From assembly GCA_938008165.1 (NCBI GenBank), contig CALLLP010000024.1:1-46011 (forward strand): DNA of 46,011 nucleotides, read 5' to 3'. The stretch comes from an uncultured Neomegalonema sp. Its GTDB lineage: Bacteria > Pseudomonadota > Alphaproteobacteria > Rhodobacterales > Rhodobacteraceae. Positions 41,463-46,011 of this stretch are shown here, piece by piece (positions within the stretch are counted from its first letter, which is position 1; each line of letters opens with the position of its first letter). Below the pieces are notes generated by a model, which saw only the letters and a program-made list of their open reading frames with translations, did no database searches and was not told where the DNA came from. Both the position numbers and the translations under genes were made by a program.

Positions 41463-42173
41463 ATGGATTTCGAGCATGTGGCAACGCGGGATTGGGTGGC
41501 TTCATGGTCATCCGAGCCTATTCACGCTGTCCATAAGCGGGTTGTCGGGGCGCAGGTCTCCAGCATCGAGCCTTTGATGAAATGGCCTGCCTTGCTTTTT
41601 GAGCGTGATAGTCTCTCCCGGTATTTCGGTCTTAGCGACAACCATTTTCTGCATCGTCATGCGCTGGATTGGGATATCCATCTGACCGAACCTCAAGCCA
41701 CCCGCGCGTTGGCCCATTGCATCATGGCGCGTCATCGCGAGGCTCGGATCGGTGCCTTGCTGGCCGGTTTGGGAATCGTAGCAAAGGCGGAAGACCTCGA
41801 CGATAGCGTAGTAGTAGCAGAAGAAAAGCGCGTGGATTTGCTGATTTTATGGCAAGGGCGTCAGAAAGCGGCGATTGTTGAGGCCAAATTCGGCCATAAG
41901 GTCACTCAAGGCCAATTGAGCAAGTACGGAGCGTATGTAAGACGGGCGTACAAGCTTTCGAAGCCCGAAAAGATCGTCCTGCTCGTCGATCCCGATGAAA
42001 AAGTCCGATTCCGAGGGCCGCAATCGAGGCAGTGGCGTATCCTGTCTTGGGCGGCGTTACTGATGCGAATGGAGCGCGCTCTGCCTGCCGAAGCCGATGA
42101 CGACGATTTTCGCCTTTTACGCCGCATGATCTGGCAGCGATGTGGCGGTTTGCAACAAGGACGAAATGGATGA
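41463..42173 (+). CDS. PD-(D/E)XK nuclease-like protein
   Basis: 236 residues from ATG 41463 (GTG 41457 possible). The central region has the nuclease pattern D125-LLILW, then VE140-A-K142 and Q151-LSKY155, which fits the PD-(D/E)XK core with a Q..xY extension. The first 120 residues are unlike any domain I recognise. There is no signal or membrane segment. Base composition is lower in GC than its neighbours. It overlaps the next gene by 4 bases (ATGA), so the two are probably made together. A DNA-targeting defence or repair role is an inference. Confidence 0.75.
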   Translation: MDFEHVATRDWVASWSSEPIHAVHKRVVGAQVSSIEPLMKWPALLFERDSLSRYFGLSDNHFLHRHALDWDIHLTEPQATRALAHCIMARHREARIGALLAGLGIVAKAEDLDDSVVVAEEKRVDLLILWQGRQKAAIVEAKFGHKVTQGQLSKYGAYVRRAYKLSKPEKIVLLVDPDEKVRFRGPQSRQWRILSWAALLMRMERALPAEADDDDFRLLRRMIWQRCGGLQQGRNG

Positions 42174-42766
42174 ATATTCCTGACAGTATCAATGCTATTA
42201 TTGCCGATGAGACACTGCATGATGGCGTCGTCCAACTGGTGGCGAAACTCAACGGCAAGAAGATGGTGGCCGATAATTGGGCGCAAAGCCGCGATTACGC
42301 CAAGGCGTTGAGTATGGCGGCTATGGCGCGGAGTGATTACGTCCTGCTGATGCACGATCTGTGGGATGCGACCTGGGGCGAGGCGGGCGCGCTCGATCTG
42401 GGTGAGCCGGATGACAGCGAACCAAATGATCCCCATACGATATGGGAACACTGGGAGATCTACAGATATGTGGGGCTTTCAAGGCCCATCGGTGCATGCG
42501 CGCATGTGATTTTTTATGTCGAATTCGACCCGCACAATACCATCAGCTTGTCGGTTTCGTTTGAAGATGAAGATTACAATCAGATTCCCATCCCCAATGG
42601 GTTGTTGGAAGAAGGCACGGGATGGCATTCTGTAAAGGTTCCCAACGACGATTTTATCTACCCCATCCTTTACAGCGCCTCCATCCCGTCGAAGACGATT
42701 TCGACGGCTGCCGAGCCTTTGCGTGAATCCGTCTCGGATTTGATCGTCAGACTCAAGGCCCTCTAG
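42170..42766 (+). CDS. Unknown protein coupled to the PD-(D/E)XK nuclease-like gene
   Basis: 198 residues from ATG 42170. It is acidic (DLGEPDDSEPNDP, SFEDEDYNQIPIPNG), with a helical N-terminus and beta-rich middle (ACAHVIFYVEFDPHN, TISLSVSFEDEDY). There is no signal or membrane segment. Its start overlaps the stop of the nuclease-like gene. An acidic partner of a nuclease could be an inhibitor, specificity subunit or sensor; the sequence does not decide. Confidence 0.75.
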   Translation: MNIPDSINAIIADETLHDGVVQLVAKLNGKKMVADNWAQSRDYAKALSMAAMARSDYVLLMHDLWDATWGEAGALDLGEPDDSEPNDPHTIWEHWEIYRYVGLSRPIGACAHVIFYVEFDPHNTISLSVSFEDEDYNQIPIPNGLLEEGTGWHSVKVPNDDFIYPILYSASIPSKTISTAAEPLRESVSDLIVRLKAL

Positions 42767-42899
42767 GTATTTAGTCGCGGCATGGTGCGACTGATCCTGA
42801 CCGCGTGTTGGTCTATTCTGTGCATCATTCCGTTGGTTCTGGGATAGGAAGTGCATTAGGCTCGTCGACAACCTGAAAATTGCGTAATCGAGCCACCCT

Positions 42900-44420
42900 A
42901 TGCTGACCACCCATGCCTATACCGCTGCGTTCATCGGGATAGAGGCGCGGGAGGTGGATGTGCAGTGTCAGTTGTCGTCGGGTCTGCCCGCCTTCAACCT
43001 TGTGGGTCTGCCCGATAAGGCGGTGTCGGAGGCGAAGGAGCGGGTGCGTGCGGCGCTCAATTCGATCGGGTTGGCCCTGCCTGCCAAGCGCATTACGGTC
43101 AATCTCGCTCCGGCCGATCTGCCGAAAGTCGGCTCCCATTATGATCTGCCGATTGCCCTTGCGCTGCTGGGGGCGATGGAGGTGATCCCGGCGGATGAAC
43201 CTGCGCATTATGTCTCGCTTGGGGAGTTGTCCCTTGACGGTACGCTTAATCCGGTGCTTGGCGCGATGCCTGCCGCGCTGATGGCCGCTGAAGCGGATCG
43301 GGGGCTTATCTGTCCGGCACAATGCGGGGCGGAGGCGGCATGGGTCGGGTCGGTCGATGTTCTGGCCCCGCAAACGCTTCTGGCGCTCATCAATCATATC
43401 AACGGGCGCGAGGTTCTGGAGCCGCCCACTCCCGGTGAAGTGGGGCGGGGCGAGACCCTGCCCGATCTGCGCGATGTGAAAGGGCAGGAGACGGCCCGCC
43501 GGGCGCTGGAGGTTGCCGCTGCCGGGGGGCATAACATGCTGATGATCGGTCCGCCCGGCGCGGGCAAATCGATGCTCGCGGCCCGTTTGCCCGGTATCCT
43601 GCCCCCCCTGACGGCGGAGGAGGCGCTGGAGACGAGCCTGATCCACTCGCTGGCCGGATTGCTGGAGGACGGGCGCGTCTCGATGGTGCGCCCCTATCGC
43701 GCGCCCCATCATTCCGCCTCGATGCCCGCCATGGTGGGGGGCGGTAAGAATGCGGCTCCCGGCGAGGTCAGCCTTGCCCATAACGGCGTTCTCTTTCTCG
43801 ACGAACTGCCCGAATTCACGCGGCAGGTACTCGAAGCCCTGCGACAGCCCATTGAATCGGGCGAGACGGTCGTGGCCCGTGCCAATGCCCATGCGCGCTA
43901 TCCCAGCCGGGTCCAGCTCGTCGCGGCGATGAACCCGTGCAAATGCGGCCACCTCGGCGATCCGGCCATGGCCTGCTCCCGTGCGCCCAATTGCGGTCTG
44001 GATTATCAGGCGCGTATCTCCGGGCCGATGCTGGACAGGATCGACGTGCAGATCGAACTGCCTGCCGTCTCCGCCGCCGATCTCTCCCTGCCCCCCGCGT
44101 CCGAAGGGTCGGCGGAGGTCGGGGCGCGGATTGCCGCCGCCCGCCGCTTGCAGGCCGACCGTTACCGCGCACTGGACGTGAAGAATGTGCGCCTGAACGC
44201 CCATGCCGATGGCGATGTGCTCGACGGGGTGGCGCAGATGAGTGCGTCGGCGCGCGCCCTGCTCATGAAGGCCGCCGAATCCCTGCGGTTGAGTGCGCGG
44301 GGCTATCACCGTGTCCTGCGTCTTGCGCGAACCATTGCCGATCTCGACGGGTGCGGGGAAATCGGCGACACGCAGATCGCCGAGGCCACGTCGTACCGTC
44401 GTGCTCCGATCCTGCGCTAA
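42900..44420 (+). CDS. YifB/ComM-family AAA+ ATPase (Mg chelatase-like)
   Basis: 506 residues: an N-terminal ChlI-like domain (EVDVQCQLSSGLPAFNLVGL, LPKVGSHYDLPIALALL), an AAA+ core with Walker A GPPGAGKS (about 217–224) and Walker B FLDELPEF, the conserved MNPCKCGHLGD loop with Cys residues, and a C-terminal domain with SARGYHRVLRLARTIADL. ComM is a branch-migration helicase in natural transformation. Length is full and no DNA-uptake genes are near. Confidence 0.95.
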   Translation: MLTTHAYTAAFIGIEAREVDVQCQLSSGLPAFNLVGLPDKAVSEAKERVRAALNSIGLALPAKRITVNLAPADLPKVGSHYDLPIALALLGAMEVIPADEPAHYVSLGELSLDGTLNPVLGAMPAALMAAEADRGLICPAQCGAEAAWVGSVDVLAPQTLLALINHINGREVLEPPTPGEVGRGETLPDLRDVKGQETARRALEVAAAGGHNMLMIGPPGAGKSMLAARLPGILPPLTAEEALETSLIHSLAGLLEDGRVSMVRPYRAPHHSASMPAMVGGGKNAAPGEVSLAHNGVLFLDELPEFTRQVLEALRQPIESGETVVARANAHARYPSRVQLVAAMNPCKCGHLGDPAMACSRAPNCGLDYQARISGPMLDRIDVQIELPAVSAADLSLPPASEGSAEVGARIAAARRLQADRYRALDVKNVRLNAHADGDVLDGVAQMSASARALLMKAAESLRLSARGYHRVLRLARTIADLDGCGEIGDTQIAEATSYRRAPILR

Positions 44421-44425
44421 CATTC

Positions 44426-44451
44426 CATGGTTGCAAAACATGGTTGCAAAA
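44426..44451 (+). repeat. 13-base perfect tandem repeat
   Basis: CATGGTTGCAAAA occurs twice head to tail (44426–44438 and 44439–44451), just after the YifB-family gene, in an AT-rich 204-base intergenic region. Confidence 0.8.
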
Positions 44452-44511
44452 AAACGGACAATTTTAGACGTATACAGATGTTTAAGTGTCTGGATTAAAT
44501 GCGGATTGCCC

Positions 44512-44540
44512 TTGTTCAGTATCAAGATTATCGCTAGAAT
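44512..44540 (+). promoter_or_regulatory. Promoter for the receiver gene, flanked by 15-base direct repeats
   Basis: TTGTTC (44512–44517), a 17-base spacer and TAGAAT (44535–44540) form a sigma-70-like promoter. The sequence TTAA(A/G)TGCGGATTGC occurs at 44495–44509, just before the -35, and at 44570–44584, in the leader: a spaced direct repeat like a regulator site pair. Confidence 0.5.
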
Positions 44541-44624
44541 ATCTGCGTGGGCGACTCGTGCGTCATTTGTTAAGTGCGGATTGCTATTGCTGGCAAGGTC
44601 GCAAACTCGGGATTATGAATCGGT

Positions 44625-45017
44625 ATGTCGCAGTCGCCGTCGAAAATTCTTGTTGCCGAAGACAATGCCGTGAATGCGCGCCTGATCGTGGCGATGCTGG
44701 AACGGGATGGTCACGAGGTCACGGTCGTGACCGATGGTGGCAAGGCCGTCGCAATCAGCCGCGTGGAGTATTTCGATCTCATCCTCATGGATGTGAATAT
44801 GCCTGAGATGGACGGTCTCGAAGCGACGCGCCAGATCCGGGCGGGGGCCGCGCCCACGCGCGACGTGAAGATCGTCGCCCTGACCGCCGATGATGACGGC
44901 GCGACCCAGCGCGATTGTATCGAGGCGGGCATGAACGCCTTTCTGGCCAAGCCCATCGAGATGGCCGAACTGGCGAAGATCCTCAATCCCCGGATCAAAG
45001 GCTCCCGTCGCGCCTGA
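44625..45017 (+). CDS. Single-domain response regulator (CheY/DivK-like receiver)
   Basis: 130 residues, one receiver domain: acidic pocket E12-D13, phosphoacceptor D56 in LILMDVNMPEMDG, switch Thr87 and Lys109 (LAKP). There is no output domain. DivK of alphaproteobacteria has this layout and is a fair guess, but the sequence does not prove it. No cognate kinase is adjacent. Confidence 0.9.
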   Translation: MSQSPSKILVAEDNAVNARLIVAMLERDGHEVTVVTDGGKAVAISRVEYFDLILMDVNMPEMDGLEATRQIRAGAAPTRDVKIVALTADDDGATQRDCIEAGMNAFLAKPIEMAELAKILNPRIKGSRRA

Positions 45018-45178
45018 CCATGCCCGCCATGGGCAAAAATCGCGACGGAATGAATGTCTCCTTGCGTGGAACAGGCACCGAAGAGGGCAAGGGTTCTGGA
45101 ACCTGCCCCCCGCTCCGGTGATGTGCAGTGGCACTCCCGACCGCTGCGATCTGTCGAGCAGACCAAGGAACAAGCATA

Positions 45179-45751
45179 ATGACCGGAACAATGAAAATCC
45201 TTCTCGCCGCGACCGCCGCTGCCGGTATCGCGACCGCCGCTTTCGCCCATAATCACGGAGGCGGCAAAGGCCCCCGTGCCGAACGGATGTTCGAGCGGAT
45301 GGATACCGATGGTGATGGCCGCGTCAGCCGCGAGGACGCCCGTGCCTTCGCCGCCGCGCGCTTCGCCCGTCTGGATACCAATGCCGACGGGCAGGTCACG
45401 GGAGATGAGCGCCGTGCCAGCCGTCAGGCCCGGCGCGGCGAGCGTGTGGCCCGCATGGATGCCGACGGGAATGGCCTGATCTCGCAGGCCGAGATGATGG
45501 CCGTTGCCCAGGATCGCGCCGCGCGCCGCTTCGCGCGTCTCGACCGGAATGGTGACGGTGTTGTCACCGTCGCCGAGGCCGCCGAAAGGCAGGGGCCGCG
45601 CCATGGCAGGCGGGCTGACACCACCATGCAGGGCGGCAAACGCGGCCCTGTCACACAGGCGATGATGGAAGAACGTATCCTGAAACGCTTCGCGCGGTTC
45701 GACACGGACGGTGATGGCATCATCACCATAGAGGATGTGCGCGGGCAGTAA
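45179..45751 (+). CDS. Exported five-EF-hand calcium-binding protein
   Basis: 190 residues from ATG 45179 (AAGGAA 8 bases upstream). A signal peptide (about 1–23, ending AFA) is followed by a His/Gly patch (HNHGGGKG) and five EF-hand loops: DTDGDGRVSRED, DTNADGQVTGDE, DADGNGLISQAE, DRNGDGVVTVAE and DTDGDGIITIED. The linkers are Arg/Ala-rich helices. A periplasmic or secreted Ca2+ buffer or sensor is the likely role. A GC-rich hairpin without a T run (45775–45806) follows. Confidence 0.9.
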   Translation: MTGTMKILLAATAAAGIATAAFAHNHGGGKGPRAERMFERMDTDGDGRVSREDARAFAAARFARLDTNADGQVTGDERRASRQARRGERVARMDADGNGLISQAEMMAVAQDRAARRFARLDRNGDGVVTVAEAAERQGPRHGRRADTTMQGGKRGPVTQAMMEERILKRFARFDTDGDGIITIEDVRGQ

Positions 45752-45866
45752 CGGCCCCGTCCTTCCCGATATTGCGGGTGCGGCGCGCTGCGCGGCGCTG
45801 CACCCGTACAGCTATAAAGACATATCCGTCAGCCTGTGAGCGGGTTTGCGCCGTCACAGGATGATA

Positions 45867-45959
45867 TAGAGCACTCTGAATTCTATCTGAATCAGGAGTA
45901 TCACCATTCACACACGTCTTGGTGTGAATGGTGATTCGTATGAAATTCAGTGTGCTCTA
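45867..45959. repeat. MITE-like palindromic element
   Basis: A perfect 14-base stem ATCACCATTCACAC (45900–45913) pairs with 45922–45935 across an 8-base loop. Outer arms TAGAGCAC (45867–45874) and GTGCTCTA (45952–45959) pair perfectly, and the adjoining CTGAATT / AATTCAG also pair. Together they make a 93-base near-palindrome in a gene-free end of the window. It has no coding capacity and looks like a short mobile or repetitive element. Confidence 0.7.
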
Positions 45960-46011
45960 GACGGTAGCAATGATCGTCCTTGAGGGCGCATCCCCGGATG
46001 GGGCCGCTCCG

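Noticed and set aside
40095-41477. Long minus-strand open frame opposite the FAD oxidoreductase
   Set aside because: The composition is Arg/His/Pro-rich with no family features; it is a by-product of high-GC codon bias on the real gene.
44495-44509. CtrA-like TTAA pair upstream of the receiver gene
   Set aside because: The half-sites (TTTAAG and TTAAA near 44481–44499) are 9 bases apart, not the 7 of the CtrA consensus.
42825-44525. Long minus-strand open frame opposite the YifB-family gene
   Set aside because: Gly/Arg/His-rich antisense frame; the plus-strand gene has clear AAA+ motifs.

Overview
The window comes from an alphaproteobacterium, most likely Rhodobacterales or a close relative. 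The evidence is high-GC coding sequence, the mce–DUF1467 pair, the SPOR–D,D-carboxypeptidase–tmk–holB–tatD–metallo-hydrolase operon, holC next to pepA, a PEP-CTERM-like sorting tail and GANTC (CcrM-type) sites. All identifications come from reading the sequence; no database search was run.

Left third (1–15,590): a nearly complete non-flagellar type III secretion system (T3SS) in the order of the rhizobial (Rhc/Nol) family. The order is secretin N-terminal piece (NolW/RhcC1-like), TPR protein, small proteins, sctI, sctJ, sctK, sctL, sctN, sctO, sctQ, sctR, sctS, sctT, sctU, then a short promoter–two-small-genes–terminator cassette (candidate needle/pilus subunit), sctD, an unknown gene, a TPR gene and sctV. 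Most genes overlap by 1–8 bases or lie within about 40 bases of each other. Divergent from the first gene, and cut by the left edge, is a collagen-like protein with no Sec signal and a canonical EF-hand loop inside its Gly-X-Y repeats; it is the best local candidate for a secreted substrate or surface filament. Three oddities stand out. The secretin is only the periplasmic N-domain part. SctU has SGTQ where the autocleavage motif NPTH is expected. SctQ has a well-placed internal ribosome binding site and ATG that would give a separate C-terminal SctQ. No secretin pore domain, gatekeeper, translocon or tip protein is visible here.

Middle (15,600–32,950): housekeeping and envelope genes. These are a Rieske oxygenase, an ABC-F ATPase, a PEP-CTERM-like exported protein, holC, pepA, glyQ, a small ribbon-helix-helix-like gene, a CAP-domain lipoprotein, a stand-alone pilus/secretin N-domain protein, a minus-strand operon (SPOR protein, D,D-carboxypeptidase, tmk, holB, tatD, metallo-hydrolase), mce with its DUF1467 partner, a CPBP-family membrane protein and a four-helix membrane protein.

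Right (33,041–46,011): a MarR/GbsR-type regulator with a palindromic operator next to an RND efflux pump and its adaptor; a glutamine-synthetase-like and FAD-oxidase pair resembling PuuA/PuuB; a translationally coupled pair of a PD-(D/E)XK nuclease-like protein and an unknown protein; a YifB/ComM AAA ATPase; a single-domain response regulator; a five-EF-hand exported protein; and a MITE-like palindrome near the right edge. No rRNA, tRNA, CRISPR array or transposase was recognised.
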